Positions 43,534 through 52,345 of a DNA stretch of 64,000 bases are shown here, in pieces. Position 1 is the first letter of the stretch. Each line of letters begins with the position of its first letter. Source of the DNA: Promethearchaeota archaeon (GTDB taxonomy: Archaea > Asgardarchaeota > Lokiarchaeia > Sigyniarchaeales > SOKP01); assembly GCA_016840165.1 (NCBI GenBank), contig JAEOSU010000048.1:1-64000 (forward strand). Reading direction: 5' to 3'. A program made the position numbers and the translations under genes. Under the pieces are notes generated by a model. The model did not search any database, had not been told where the DNA came from, and saw nothing but the letters and a program-made list of their open reading frames with translations.

Positions 43534-44820
43534 TTAATCCCATGTAGCCTTCTTTATACTTTCATCATCGTCCTCTTCATGGATTCTCTTCAAATTAATG
43601 TCAGAATATCCTGGAATAATATTAAGTAATCTTCTCATCGCGTTTTCTACATCTTTAGCAGAGGCAATAAATCTACCAACTATTAATATATCAGCACCCA
43701 TATCTAACGCGTATTTTGCGCTTTCTGGCTCAATTCCACCAGCCACAGCAACTAATACACGATCTCTTCCTGATACTAATTTTTGATCAGCAAATGCAGC
43801 TTTAATTTTAGGCACTAATGCCCATCTTGCCTTCTGAGCCGCATCAGGTGACTGTGCTGCATCAGGTGCCTGTTCTACATCAATTGCTCTATGTAAAATA
43901 ACCACATCGGGTACTTCTCTTAATGATTTCATCTTCGCAATGGGATCGGGGACTTCCATGGTATCGACAAAGCCATAGATTCCAAGACGACGCGCTTCCA
44001 AGAGAAATTTATCGATTGAAGATGAGGAGGCGAGTCCTGAACAAACTACAGCATCAGCAGTTGCATCAAAAGAGAAATCAACTTCTAATTTACCTACATC
44101 CAATGTTTTTAAATCAGCAACGATGAATTTTTCAGGAGCAACTTCTCTAATCTGTTTGATTGCTTCTACGCCATATTTTTTGAGAAAAGGAGTTCCTGCT
44201 TCTAATATGATTCTATCACTTTTTGGTAAGTCTCTAACGACTTTTAGTTGTTTTTGCATATTTGGTGCATCTAAGGCTAATTGAACATAAGGAGGGCGGA
44301 ATAATCTCGGAACGCGCATAGCAGCTACAGGATGTTTAGCTCGATCTTTATCATAAAAGATTTTCTCAATTGGAGGATAAGATTTTAATGCTCTTTGAAG
44401 AGCTAATTTTGTTGCTCCATAATTATATTGAAAGATTTTTCTATAATCCGTCGCTTCAGGGTGAATAAAAACACTCACAATTATAAGCCAATCATCAATC
44501 TTATTTAAAGGAATAATACCCTCTTCTACGGCATCTGCCACTCCTTTTGCAACCGCAGCTTGAGCAGGACCAAATATCTTATTCGCATCCTCCATCTTAG
44601 CAACTGTGACTTTAGGGATAATAAGGGTATATGGTTTTGGCAACAAATTTGGTCTAATGCATGCTAATAATCCTCCATGACCCATACTCGGCGCACTGAT
44701 AGCGTTTGCAAATGAGACTCCAATAGGACCATCTTTTGAACCCAAAACTACATCAACATGGGCGAGATTTGGTGCTTCTCCAATTAAAGCCTCTCCGACA
44801 TAATATTCTACTTTAGCCAT
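43534..44820 (-). CDS. fae-hps: bifunctional formaldehyde-activating enzyme / 3-hexulose-6-phosphate synthase
   Basis: Residues 1-165 are Fae (YYVGEALIGEAPNLAHVDVVLG, GLLACIRPNLLPKPYTLIIPK, VSVFIHPEATD), which joins formaldehyde to tetrahydromethanopterin. Residues about 175-425 are Hps (PYVQLALDAPNM, ILEAGTPFLKKYG, VADLKTLDVG, VAVAGGIEPESAKYALDMGADILIVGR), which interconverts hexulose-6-phosphate with ribulose-5-phosphate plus formaldehyde. The fused gene is typical of archaea, which use the reverse RuMP route to make pentoses. After the HRAID motif there is an insertion with a duplicated P-D-A-A-Q unit. The acidic C-terminal tail (HEEDDDESIKKATWD) is extra. The hexulose isomerase partner is not in the window. 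Confidence 0.95.
   Translation of the reverse strand: MAKVEYYVGEALIGEAPNLAHVDVVLGSKDGPIGVSFANAISAPSMGHGGLLACIRPNLLPKPYTLIIPKVTVAKMEDANKIFGPAQAAVAKGVADAVEEGIIPLNKIDDWLIIVSVFIHPEATDYRKIFQYNYGATKLALQRALKSYPPIEKIFYDKDRAKHPVAAMRVPRLFRPPYVQLALDAPNMQKQLKVVRDLPKSDRIILEAGTPFLKKYGVEAIKQIREVAPEKFIVADLKTLDVGKLEVDFSFDATADAVVCSGLASSSSIDKFLLEARRLGIYGFVDTMEVPDPIAKMKSLREVPDVVILHRAIDVEQAPDAAQSPDAAQKARWALVPKIKAAFADQKLVSGRDRVLVAVAGGIEPESAKYALDMGADILIVGRFIASAKDVENAMRRLLNIIPGYSDINLKRIHEEDDDESIKKATWD
43834..43869. repeat. 18-base tandem duplication inside the Hps domain
   Basis: Two copies of an 18-base unit, differing at about five positions and in frame, encode A-P-D-A-A-Q and S-P-D-A-A-Q in the Hps half of the fusion enzyme. 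The repeat follows the conserved HRAID segment, where related proteins have a short acidic loop. A recent slip or duplication in a surface loop is the simplest reading. Confidence 0.6.
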
Positions 44821-45036
44821 AATTTATACAAAGCTTTTTAATTATTTATATTAATATATTTTACAGATAATATTTTTAAATTGTTAAGTACATTAAATTA
44901 GAGTTAATTCTCTCTTAATAAAATTATCTAATTAAGACAAAGCAATAATTTTATAATCTTTATATTAAATATTCGTGGAATGGGACTAAAGTAAATTATA
45001 TATAGTTGAATTTTTATGTGATAATAGGATTCAATA

Positions 45037-45360
45037 GTGAGAGGTGGAATATACATTATTGGAGTGACTTCAAAAGGAAAGTACCCAAAAGAACCCAGAA
45101 ATGGGAATTATTTGGTAATTTGTAGAAAAGATTTTATTGATTTCAAGGAACGAGATAATAAATCTATACTTGAATATTTAAGTACACTAGTTGCCAATTA
45201 TGAAAAAAGAGGGTTAAATCCAGATAGGATAAAAATACAAAAGAAGAATTTAGAACAGATTAAGGAATTAATTGATCAAGGAAATGAAAAAGTAGCCTTT
45301 CGAAATTTTATGAGAACTTTTCCTTCGTGCTTACCATACAGAGATAAAGGATTTAGATGA
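45037..45360 (+). CDS. small basic protein of unknown function
   Basis: The 107 residues are hydrophilic and basic, with a short beta-rich N-terminus (GGIYIIGVTSKGKY), a probable strand (NYLVICRKDF) and two helices (ILEYLSTLVANYEKRGL and KKNLEQIKELIDQGNEKVAFRNF). The start is a GTG at 45037; GGTGG lies just downstream, so a later non-ATG start cannot be excluded. No family was recognised. It stands in a 580-base interval between the Fae-Hps and B12-radical SAM genes with AT-rich spacers, and nothing else was found in that interval. Confidence 0.5.
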   Translation: MRGGIYIIGVTSKGKYPKEPRNGNYLVICRKDFIDFKERDNKSILEYLSTLVANYEKRGLNPDRIKIQKKNLEQIKELIDQGNEKVAFRNFMRTFPSCLPYRDKGFR

Positions 45361-45404
45361 TCAATGAATTGCCAAGAAAGTTAGAATAATTAATTATTAA
45401 AAAT

Positions 45405-46766
45405 TTAATCTGTAGAGTGAAATTTCTCCAATTCTTTTGCGATTTTAAACATTGCAATTAATTGCTGGAGATTAAGATCAGGAGTTTCAAAAATGATGTG
45501 TTGGCAATCAAATTTTGAGAAATCCTTTTCAATAATTTTAATTTGATACTTCTCTTGATTTTCCCATAATTTAGATCCAGGATAAGGAGTGGCAGCAAAG
45601 TATTCAAGCTTGTCCTCATGAGTTAAAGGTAATTTTCTTATATAATTTACTGTTTCTTGAAATGTGGATTCATTCTCTCCAGGTAATCCTAAAACAAAGT
45701 AGCATTGAACTGCTATACCATGTTTCTTAAGATTTTTTAATCCATTTAAAACCTGTGTAGGATCTTGGTACTTAAAATTGGCATATAGCACTTCCTGACT
45801 AGCAGATTCAATCCCCGTGGCGACAAGTTTACAGCCAGCCTCTTTCAATAGTTTGGCATCATAGTCTTTTATCGAATCTACCCTTAATTCACATCCCCAT
45901 GGTATAGTAATCTGATTTGTAATAAACATATTGCAGAAGTTATGTAAAAATCCTTTGTTAATATTGATATTATCATAAAAATTAATATATTCATAATTTT
46001 GGAGTGAAATTATATCCCTGATTTCTGAGAGAATAGAGGAAATATTGCGAATTCTTACTTTCTGAAAAAGACTTTGCCTTGAGCAAAAGGAACATTCATT
46101 TGGGCAGCCTCGGTTGATGATAACATTTGCTACTTTATAATAATAGTTAGGTTGTGATAATTTATAACGAGCAGGAAGCGGTTGATCCTCCAAATTAACA
46201 ATTTCAGGATATCCCGTAAAATATACCTTTCCTTTAGATGTTTTGTAGGCTAGTCCTCTTATTAATTGTACTTTGTTAATGAAATCCTTATGATCTATTA
46301 ACTTTTTTTGTAATTGCATTAATAGCTCTGATAATTGTATAAATGATATTTCCGATTCTCCTACACAAATAAAATCTATAATTGATTCTGTCATAAAAAT
46401 TGTATCATATAAGAAAGAAACATGTGGTCCTCCAAAAACAATAACAGCACTAGGATTATATCTTTTAATAAATTTTGCGATATTTATTGAATATTTATAA
46501 GTATTAGTAAGACAAGTTATCCCGAAAAGATTATATTTCTTGGATATTTCCTTAAAAATTGATTCTAATTCATCAATCGATAGATCAAAATATTGTTCTA
46601 GATCTAAAACGTCAACATCCATATTATAACGCTCTAACAGAGCGGTTAAATATAAAAGTCCTAAACTTGGTTCTCTGAAATATTCTGACTGAAACTCGGA
46701 AGGTTTTGTGGTTTTAGGATTTATTAAAAGAATCATTTCCTTATTAAAACTATTCTGTTTTATCAC
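45405..46766 (-). CDS. B12-binding-type radical SAM protein
   Basis: The N-terminal 160 residues fit a cobalamin-binding domain (ILLINPKTTKPSEF start, VIVFGGPHVSF), although the D-x-H-x-x-G cobalamin ligand motif is not seen. The radical SAM motif follows, INRGCPNECSFCSRQ (C-x3-C-x2-C), and the TIM-barrel segments YINFYDNNINI-like and LVATGIESASQEVL. Relatives carry out methylations, ring rearrangements or methylthiolations on varied substrates. The frame opens at a GTG (46766), 17 bases inside the preceding gene; the ATG at 46736 (MILLINPK) starts exactly at the conserved N-terminus and is a good alternative. Substrate unknown. Confidence 0.85.
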   Translation of the reverse strand: MIKQNSFNKEMILLINPKTTKPSEFQSEYFREPSLGLLYLTALLERYNMDVDVLDLEQYFDLSIDELESIFKEISKKYNLFGITCLTNTYKYSINIAKFIKRYNPSAVIVFGGPHVSFLYDTIFMTESIIDFICVGESEISFIQLSELLMQLQKKLIDHKDFINKVQLIRGLAYKTSKGKVYFTGYPEIVNLEDQPLPARYKLSQPNYYYKVANVIINRGCPNECSFCSRQSLFQKVRIRNISSILSEIRDIISLQNYEYINFYDNININKGFLHNFCNMFITNQITIPWGCELRVDSIKDYDAKLLKEAGCKLVATGIESASQEVLYANFKYQDPTQVLNGLKNLKKHGIAVQCYFVLGLPGENESTFQETVNYIRKLPLTHEDKLEYFAATPYPGSKLWENQEKYQIKIIEKDFSKFDCQHIIFETPDLNLQQLIAMFKIAKELEKFHSTD

Positions 46767-47577
46767 TTTCAGTTAAGTTTTCAGAGGGCAGTGATTCAGG
46801 AATTTTAAAAGCTTCAAAAAGAGAATCAAGATTACCGGATTTATTATACTTCTCTTCGGGAATTGTAGGAATCTTAAGTCTTAATGTTTTAACCGCTTCA
46901 TGCTCCTTAACAAATAATTCTACCCCTTGTAATGATTTATCCCTCACTACGATTCGTATTGAATAATTGCGGTCGTTGAAGAATGTAAATCCATTATTTA
47001 ATCTTCCCATCTTTACGGGTTCAATACTAACTTTCTCTTCTTTTAAAAATGATTTAGGGATTTCCTCTTCTGAATAAATATTTCCTCCTAAAATAAGAAA
47101 TACTCTATTGAGATGTTCAGGAATGGGATATTCTTTTGTATTTTCTAGTACTTTATTTAAGTGTGGGCTTTTAATAGCAATGGTTCCTACAGTAGAGTCT
47201 TCGGAAGGTTTCTCAAACGCATCTTTATCAATTGTTTGTGCTCTTCCAGGCCCTAAGGGTTTATCTAAAATTTCTTGAAATTCCTTATCCTCTTCAGAAT
47301 AGATATTTAGAGGATAAATTCTGTAAAACATTCGTAACTGTTTTCTAAGCTTATCTGCTAGAATTCCACCGAAAATCTGGAGTTTAAGTGAACTATATGG
47401 TCCGTTATAGGTCCAAATTTTTTTTGTATCGTGATCGACAAGGAGAAAGACTTTATGATTATTTAAAGGATTGATTTTATCGCGTACAAACTCCCCATCT
47501 GATGCATCTACCGTTAAGAAGTAAGGAAATTCTCTTACTTCGATAACTTCAAAAATTTGCATTGAGTTAAATCCCAC
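46750..47577 (-). CDS. unassigned protein, possibly gelsolin-like at the N-terminus
   Basis: Residues about 35-90 (HKVFLLVDHDTKKIWTYNG, then SSLKLQIFGGILADKLRKQL) recall the gelsolin/ADF-like pattern of a strand, the turn W-T-Y-N-G and an amphipathic helix, but the match is weak. The middle third is proline- and acid-rich, and two more strand-helix units follow (RVFLILGGNIYSEEEIP; SIRIVVRDKSLQGVELFVKEHE). The listed start is a GTG at 47577; the ATG at 47562 is preferred by content. It overlaps the B12-radical SAM gene downstream, so the two are co-transcribed. No function is proposed beyond that link. Confidence 0.5.
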   Translation of the reverse strand: MGFNSMQIFEVIEVREFPYFLTVDASDGEFVRDKINPLNNHKVFLLVDHDTKKIWTYNGPYSSLKLQIFGGILADKLRKQLRMFYRIYPLNIYSEEDKEFQEILDKPLGPGRAQTIDKDAFEKPSEDSTVGTIAIKSPHLNKVLENTKEYPIPEHLNRVFLILGGNIYSEEEIPKSFLKEEKVSIEPVKMGRLNNGFTFFNDRNYSIRIVVRDKSLQGVELFVKEHEAVKTLRLKIPTIPEEKYNKSGNLDSLFEAFKIPESLPSENLTESDKTE

Positions 47578-47731
47578 ACTTGTGCTATACTTTTACTTAG
47601 TAATTTTCGATAAAATAAATTTTATTGTTTTTTCAATTCAATCCTAATTATTCAAAACTCCTTAAATCAATAAAATTTTTATATTTTAGGACATTCTTCA
47701 TAGTAATTCTCGTTTTGTAAGATTGATAAAC

Positions 47732-48136
47732 ATGAGTTCGGAGAAAAGAGTTTACAAGTTGAACATTTCTGGTGGAAACACTGGTCCCGGTAAAGGATTA
47801 TCCAAATTAATTGAGATCGATGAGAAAAAATTTCGATTTGAGGGTATGAAGATTGGTGATTCAATTAAAGGTGGTCTATTAGGATTTCCAAATTATGAAT
47901 TCCAAATCACTGGAGGATCAGACGCTAGTGGATTTCCTATGAGGAAGGATGTCCACGGTCCTGTGAAAAAGAAAATTTTGGTCTCCAAAAGAGCTATTGG
48001 CTATAAACCACGTAGAAAAGGACAGAAGAAACGTAAAACAGTAAGAGGAAATGAAATTTCCTATGATATGACGTTGATTAATCTTAAAGTCACAAAATAT
48101 GGAGAAGCGGAGTTATTTAAAGGAAAAGAAGAGTAG
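47732..48136 (+). CDS. rps6e: ribosomal protein eS6
   Basis: The protein matches archaeal S6e over its length: VYKLNISGGN start, FEGMKIGDSIKGGLLGFPNYEFQITGGSDASGFPMRKDVHGPVKKK and the basic RAIGYKPRRKGQKKRKTVRG tail that binds rRNA. At 134 residues it has the archaeal length, without the eukaryotic regulatory tail. The ATG at 47732 is chosen; an upstream TTG at 47723 would add three residues and is not supported by a ribosome-binding site. It leads a two-gene unit with eL24, which follows after 16 bases. Confidence 0.97.
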   Translation: MSSEKRVYKLNISGGNTGPGKGLSKLIEIDEKKFRFEGMKIGDSIKGGLLGFPNYEFQITGGSDASGFPMRKDVHGPVKKKILVSKRAIGYKPRRKGQKKRKTVRGNEISYDMTLINLKVTKYGEAELFKGKEE

Positions 48137-48152
48137 TTAGGAGGAGAGAATT

Positions 48153-48335
48153 ATGGTAAAAGTAAAAAAATGCTCATTCTGCGGATATGATATACCAATC
48201 GGTAAGGGACACATGTTTATTAAGAAAGATGGAACTATTCTTAATTTTTGTACTCCTAAGTGTAGAAAGGCAATGCTGGTTGCGAAAAAGAATCCACGAA
48301 AAACACGTTGGACTATATATTACGGGAAACAGTAG
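48153..48335 (+). CDS. rpl24e: ribosomal protein eL24
   Basis: This 60-residue zinc-ribbon ribosomal protein has KKCSFCGYDIPIGKGHMFIKKDG and FCTPKCRKAM, the two cysteine pairs of L24e, and the conserved RKTRWTIYYGK end. It binds at the edge of the large subunit. A strong GGAGGAG lies before the ATG. In many archaea eL24 is encoded next to L7Ae and eS28; here it follows eS6 instead, and those genes lie 0.5 kb downstream as a separate unit. Confidence 0.97.
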   Translation: MVKVKKCSFCGYDIPIGKGHMFIKKDGTILNFCTPKCRKAMLVAKKNPRKTRWTIYYGKQ

Positions 48336-48438
48336 AGTCTTAATATTATATTAATTGAATAGTGATTGGTTATAAATCTTAAACTTAACTTTTTGAAACC
48401 AGTAGATAAATTGATTTATTAGTTAAATGAAATTCTTT

Positions 48439-48639
48439 TTATTGTAATCGAGAGAATTTTAAAAGATCATCTAGTAAATCTACTTGAGATACAATCATTC
48501 TCTGGCAACAAAACCTCTCAATGCCCAATTTTTTGAATGCTGATTTAGCAGATTCCCCTTTTTCTATAAGCTCTAAATAAGGTTCATATATATGGGCAAT
48601 AAGTTTTCCACATGAAAAGCAGCGGATTGGAATTATCAT
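48439..48639 (-). CDS. rpoN: RNA polymerase subunit N (Rpb10)
   Basis: The N-terminal MIIPIRCFSCGK and later RFCCQRMIVSQVDLLDDLL are the signature of RpoN/Rpb10, with the zinc held by CFSC and the adjacent C-C pair. The length of 66 residues is normal. RpoN is a small, essential assembly subunit of archaeal RNA polymerase. It is encoded alone, on the minus strand, between two ribosomal units on the plus strand, and away from the usual S13-S4-S11-RpoD-L18e-L13-S9 cluster in which it is often found. Confidence 0.96.
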   Translation of the reverse strand: MIIPIRCFSCGKLIAHIYEPYLELIEKGESAKSAFKKLGIERFCCQRMIVSQVDLLDDLLKFSRLQ

Positions 48640-48850
48640 AATTTGTTTACTCGTGAATTTATTATTCTAATTCATACTTTTTTATAAGAACTAAAATATA
48701 CCATAGAAAAAAAAATTTTGGTTTTTACCAATTTTTTATCTGAAACATCTGGAAAGCAAAAATTTTATTTTTAATCGGATATTATTTAGTTCATTAAAAA
48801 TCGATGATTTATGAAAATATATTAAGAAAATATATTTGAAGGAGAAAAAA

Positions 48851-49222
48851 ATGAGTTATGTAAAATTTAAAGTTCCTGATGCTGTAAAAAATGAATTAAA
48901 AGAAGTAATCACAAAAATAGCTGAAACTCGCGATTCAAAAATAAGAAAGGGATTTAATGAAGTTACTAAATCAATTGAAAGAAGTTTAGCAAAATTAGTG
49001 GTTATGGCGGAAGATGTAAGTCCCCCAGAAATATTATTTCACATTCCCTTGCTCTGTGAAAACAAATCTATTCCCTATGGGTATATTTCTACTAAAAAGG
49101 AATTGGGAAATTTGGTAAGAATTAATGTCGGTTCAGCAGCAATCGCTCTTGAAAAGCTCGGAACTAATAATGAAAATGTGTTAGATAATCTGATTAAAAA
49201 GCTGGGAGAATTAAAAAAGTAG
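48851..49222 (+). CDS. rpl7ae: ribosomal protein L7Ae (kink-turn binding)
   Basis: The core sequence LVVMAEDVSPPEILFHIPLLCENKSIPYGYISTKKELG is the signature of L7Ae, which binds kink-turns in 23S rRNA, box C/D and H/ACA guide RNAs and RNase P RNA. The length of 123 residues is normal. A TTG at 48836 is part of the ribosome-binding site (AAGGAG) of the true ATG at 48851 and is not the start. eS28 follows 15 bases later, the classical archaeal L7Ae-S28e pair. Confidence 0.97.
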   Translation: MSYVKFKVPDAVKNELKEVITKIAETRDSKIRKGFNEVTKSIERSLAKLVVMAEDVSPPEILFHIPLLCENKSIPYGYISTKKELGNLVRINVGSAAIALEKLGTNNENVLDNLIKKLGELKK

Positions 49223-49236
49223 AGAAGTGAAATTCT

Positions 49237-49482
49237 ATGGTTAAATTGGATAAGTCAAAAGGTTCACAAGTGGATGATTACTCTATTCCTGCAGAGGTTA
49301 TAGATATTGTTGGAAGGACTGGTTTAACAGGTGAAATCAATCAGATTAAGGTTCGTATTCTCGAAGGGCCTGACAAGAATAGAATTTTAACCCGAAATGT
49401 TAAAGGCCCGATACGAGAAAATGATATCGTAATCTTACGCGAAGTAGAAAGAGAAGCACGAAAGATTAGAAAAAGACGATAA
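49237..49482 (+). CDS. rps28e: ribosomal protein eS28
   Basis: The sequence matches S28e: [57 protein letters not shown], and the basic C-terminus RKIRKRR. The protein is a small OB-fold component of the small subunit near the mRNA exit. The N-terminus ([15 protein letters not shown]) is about ten residues longer than average. It follows L7Ae closely, and the unit ends before the convergent ribbon-helix-helix gene 18 bases on. Confidence 0.96.
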   Translation: MVKLDKSKGSQVDDYSIPAEVIDIVGRTGLTGEINQIKVRILEGPDKNRILTRNVKGPIRENDIVILREVEREARKIRKRR

Positions 49483-49499
49483 GGAAATGCTAAAACCGA

Positions 49500-49697
49500 T
49501 TACTTATCAAAAAATTCCAATAGCTCTAAATTTTTATCTTCATTCTCAATAAATTCTCTGAGAGCAGTACGAATAGCCTCAGATCGGCTTGGAACAATTT
49601 TTAATTTGATTAGTTTTTGAATATTTTTATCATAACATTCTGGGATATTTATAGTAATATTCCGCATTCTAGGAGATTTTTTTTCATCGTCAGACAA
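49500..49697 (-). CDS. ribbon-helix-helix transcription regulator (CopG/NikR-like)
   Basis: The 65-residue protein starts with a charged tail, then a strand (RNITINIPECYD), a helix (NIQKLIKLKIV), the turn PSRSEAIRTALREFIE and a final acidic helix. This is a single MetJ/Arc ribbon-helix-helix domain, which binds DNA as a dimer through its paired strands. No ligand-binding domain follows. It is convergent with the L7Ae-eS28 unit. Downstream on the plus-strand map (49698-49947) there is an AT-rich, gene-free interval of about 250 bases that should contain its promoter. Confidence 0.85.
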   Translation of the reverse strand: MSDDEKKSPRMRNITINIPECYDKNIQKLIKLKIVPSRSEAIRTALREFIENEDKNLELLEFFDK

Positions 49698-49947
49698 TTT
49701 ACCTGATACCTAACCCAACATAATTATAGAATATGAATTTAATCCATATTAAATGGAATAAGAACAGCTAAAATATTGAATACCCTTTATCTGTTCCACC
49801 TTTTTGATAATAAAATATAAGTTAAACTTGTTTATAAAATTATCTCTCCCTATATAAAGGTTCCTATATCATATGTAAATTATTTTGACAGATTTATTTT
49901 CAAGTTGAACATTATTAACTTTTAATTTATATCAATTTGAAAATATT

Positions 49948-50634
49948 TTATTCACATTTATTAGTGTCTCTCTTCACATATCGTCCCCGACGTTCAATAG
50001 CAGAAATATTCTTTATAATTAGTTTTGATTCATTCTTTTCGACTGTTTTATATATAGATCGATATCCTTCCAGAAAGGCATCAAAACAGGGCTTAAAATC
50101 GCTTCCATGAGTTGAAACTAAAACTCGTTTAAATAGATGAATATCAACACTCTTGTCCTCAATAGAATCAGAATATTCATGAAGTCCAAAATCGATGAAA
50201 AAAATTTGGTTCTTTTCAGTAATAATGATATTACTGGTCGTTATATCTCCATGCACATGCCCATTAATATGGAGTCTGGCTACTTGCTGTCCTATATCAT
50301 GAAAGATATTTTTTTTCTTTGAATTTGTTAATTTATACATTATTTCTTTTAATTTATGGCCTTCAATATATTTCATAATAATAAGAGCTTTTTCTGTATC
50401 GATCTCAAATACTTGAGGGATATTAATTCCCTCCTCTTTTAATTTAATTAATGCTCTCCCTTCATTCAGAGTTCTTGTCGTTCTAATAGTGTAATCAAGT
50501 GATTCTTCGCGATATTTTTTTTTAATTCGATGTTTAAATATGACTTTTTTCCCAAACCAATAACCCGCATAAATATTTGCTTCAGCTCCTTTATGCAAGA
50601 GCTCTTTTTGTATAATTAAATTTGAATCAATCAT
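49948..50634 (-). CDS. bud32: KEOPS complex kinase/ATPase Bud32
   Basis: The atypical small kinase matches Bud32/PRPK: glycine-poor loop KGAEANIYAGYWFGKKVIFKHR, the catalytic loop HVHGDITTSNIII, the metal-binding FIDFGL and the C-terminal RRGRYVKR tail that is needed for function. The length (228) is typical for archaea. Bud32 hydrolyses ATP to support Kae1 in making N6-threonylcarbamoyladenosine in tRNAs that read ANN codons. Its ATG lies three bases after the Kae1 stop, so the two are translated together. In some euryarchaea the two genes are fused; here they are separate. Confidence 0.96.
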   Translation of the reverse strand: MIDSNLIIQKELLHKGAEANIYAGYWFGKKVIFKHRIKKKYREESLDYTIRTTRTLNEGRALIKLKEEGINIPQVFEIDTEKALIIMKYIEGHKLKEIMYKLTNSKKKNIFHDIGQQVARLHINGHVHGDITTSNIIITEKNQIFFIDFGLHEYSDSIEDKSVDIHLFKRVLVSTHGSDFKPCFDAFLEGYRSIYKTVEKNESKLIIKNISAIERRGRYVKRDTNKCE

Positions 50635-50637
50635 GAT

Positions 50638-51651
50638 CTAGCCTCTCCAAGGTATTGATAAAGTGTCCATTCTTTCTTTTGGATCAATTACGGTAAAACG
50701 ATTATCGTGTTCTCCTTCTGATTGATATCTCAATACACCTGTCCAAGCTATCATAACGCCATTATCTCCGGCATACTTATGAGGTACAACTTCAAATCTT
50801 GCATTATGCTCTTTACTTATATATGCAATCATCTCTTGTAACCGTTTATTAGCCGCAACTCCACCTGTTAATAACACTTCTTCTTTTTGCGTGTGAGCTA
50901 ATGCACGTTCAGTAACCTCAGTTAGCATAGCAAATGCTGTTTCTTGCAAGGAATATGCTATATCATTCCTCCCGTAGGCTTTTCCAAAAGAGTCACTTTC
51001 GATCAATTTTTTTGCTGCGGTATATAATCCAGAAAAGGATAAATCCATTCCCTTAACAACATAAGGTAATGAAAGATATCTTTTTGATTCTTGTGCTAGT
51101 TTCTCAATCTTAGGACCTCCTGGATGAGATAATCCAATATCACGAGCAAACATATCAATCATATTTCCAATGGAAATATCCAAAGTTTCTCCAAATATTT
51201 GGTATTTGCCTGATTCATAGGCACTTACAATCGTATTCCCTCCAGAAACATATAATGTCAATGGATCATTAATATTACACATCAGGCGTCCAATTTCTAT
51301 ATGAGCAATACAATGATTCACCCCGATAATTGGAATATTAAGCAATTGACCGAGCATTCTTGCGACTTGAGCACCAATTTTTAAGATCGGCCCTAAGCCA
51401 GGACTTTTACTAAATGCAATTAAATCAATATCACGTATTTTACATTCAGCATCGTTAAGAGCTTTCCGAATTACACTCATAAAGTTATTTAGATGTTGTT
51501 CTTTAACCAAATAAGGATGAAGCCCTCCTTTTTCAGGGATAAATGTGTCATTAGCCACACTATAGACCTTTCCATTAAAATCCATTATTCCAACGGACCA
51601 AGTGTGGGCTGTGGATTCGATTCCTAAAACCAGCTTAGTATTGAATTTCAT
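50638..51651 (-). CDS. kae1: KEOPS catalytic subunit Kae1 (tRNA t6A synthase)
   Basis: The ASKHA-fold enzyme has LVLGIESTAHTWSVGI at the start, the metal-binding HCIAHIEIGR (H-x3-H), the LYVSGGNT loop, and MLTEVTERALAHTQKEEVLLTGGVAANKRLQEM with the final metal ligand in AGDNGVMIAWTG. It transfers threonylcarbamoyl to A37 of tRNA. The length (337) is normal. It belongs to the co-oriented series with eS27, eS24, the CoA kinase, Spt4 and Rpb7. The other KEOPS subunits (Pcc1, Cgi121) are not in the window. Confidence 0.97.
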   Translation of the reverse strand: MKFNTKLVLGIESTAHTWSVGIMDFNGKVYSVANDTFIPEKGGLHPYLVKEQHLNNFMSVIRKALNDAECKIRDIDLIAFSKSPGLGPILKIGAQVARMLGQLLNIPIIGVNHCIAHIEIGRLMCNINDPLTLYVSGGNTIVSAYESGKYQIFGETLDISIGNMIDMFARDIGLSHPGGPKIEKLAQESKRYLSLPYVVKGMDLSFSGLYTAAKKLIESDSFGKAYGRNDIAYSLQETAFAMLTEVTERALAHTQKEEVLLTGGVAANKRLQEMIAYISKEHNARFEVVPHKYAGDNGVMIAWTGVLRYQSEGEHDNRFTVIDPKERMDTLSIPWRG

Positions 51652-51736
51652 GAATAGTGAATTTTATATGTGATATTTTTTTAGCGTATATCTTAAAATT
51701 AGTGGTAGAAAAATTATAATTTTTGTTACAAGTAAA

Positions 51737-51970
51737 TTAGTTAGATTTTGTACGTTTTCTAGGAGATCTTCGTCTTCTTGCGACTGTCGCCGCTCCTTTC
51801 TTTCCTTTTCTCTTAAAAACAGTATAACCACAATTACCACATGTCGATCTATCATAGTGATCTGCGAGAAAATATGATGGTCCACACTTTGGACAAGTCC
51901 TATGATTTATAATTAATTTTCCATCTTCTATCTCATACATTTTTGAAATATCAGTTATTTTAATCACCAA
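51737..51970 (-). CDS. rps27ae: ribosomal protein eS31 (S27ae)
   Basis: The zinc ribbon [29 protein letters not shown] is the S27ae/eS31 signature, with four cysteines, followed by a long basic tail ([21 protein letters not shown]). In eukaryotes this protein is made fused to ubiquitin; no ubiquitin-like domain is fused here. The start is uncertain: TTG 51970 and GTG 51967 are in frame and the next ATG (about ten residues on) directly precedes the conserved YEIEDGK. The basic tail is longer than in most archaeal relatives. It follows eS24 by 18 bases. Confidence 0.95.
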   Translation of the reverse strand: MVIKITDISKMYEIEDGKLIINHRTCPKCGPSYFLADHYDRSTCGNCGYTVFKRKGKKGAATVARRRRSPRKRTKSN

Positions 51971-51988
51971 ATTTACTAATATTATTTT

Positions 51989-52345
51989 TCATTCAAACTC
52001 AAGTAGATGTTTGAATGGTTCCTTTCTCTTCTTTAGGCGATATATTTCTGTTCTTTTTTCGGGTTCTAAGTTCCTTACTTGAATGTGAAATGGTTCGTAA
52101 AATTGAAGATCCTTAGGATCTTCGTAAATATTTACTTTCCCCATGGTATAGGCTGAGCCGAAATGCGTGTTCATATTTCTAATAATAGTGAGTCGTTCAT
52201 TGGCATTCTTCATTGCAGCAACTTTTTTTTTAACTTCCAATCGGTTTGGAGACCCTTTACCAAAATGATCTATTCTAAATCGAATTTCAGTTCTATTAAT
52301 TAAATCGTTCTTTTTCTCTTCCAGTAATTCTACTTTAAATGACAT
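51989..52345 (-). CDS. rps24e: ribosomal protein eS24
   Basis: The protein matches S24e: VELLEEKKNDLINRTEIRFRIDHFGKGSPNRLEVKKKVA, then IRNMNTHFGSAYTMGKVNIYED. The length (118) is near the archaeal norm of about 100-120. It is encoded directly before eS31, as in most archaea. The C-terminus is basic (YRLKKRKEPFKHLLEFE). The upstream gap of about 150 bases to the CoA-kinase gene holds no recognised gene but may contain an internal promoter. Confidence 0.96.
   Translation of the reverse strand: MSFKVELLEEKKNDLINRTEIRFRIDHFGKGSPNRLEVKKKVAAMKNANERLTIIRNMNTHFGSAYTMGKVNIYEDPKDLQFYEPFHIQVRNLEPEKRTEIYRLKKRKEPFKHLLEFE

Noticed and set aside
51664..51885. Minus-strand frame of 73 codons inside the eS31 gene
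   Set aside because: The overlapping eS31 frame has the conserved ribosomal zinc ribbon; this frame is its shadow.
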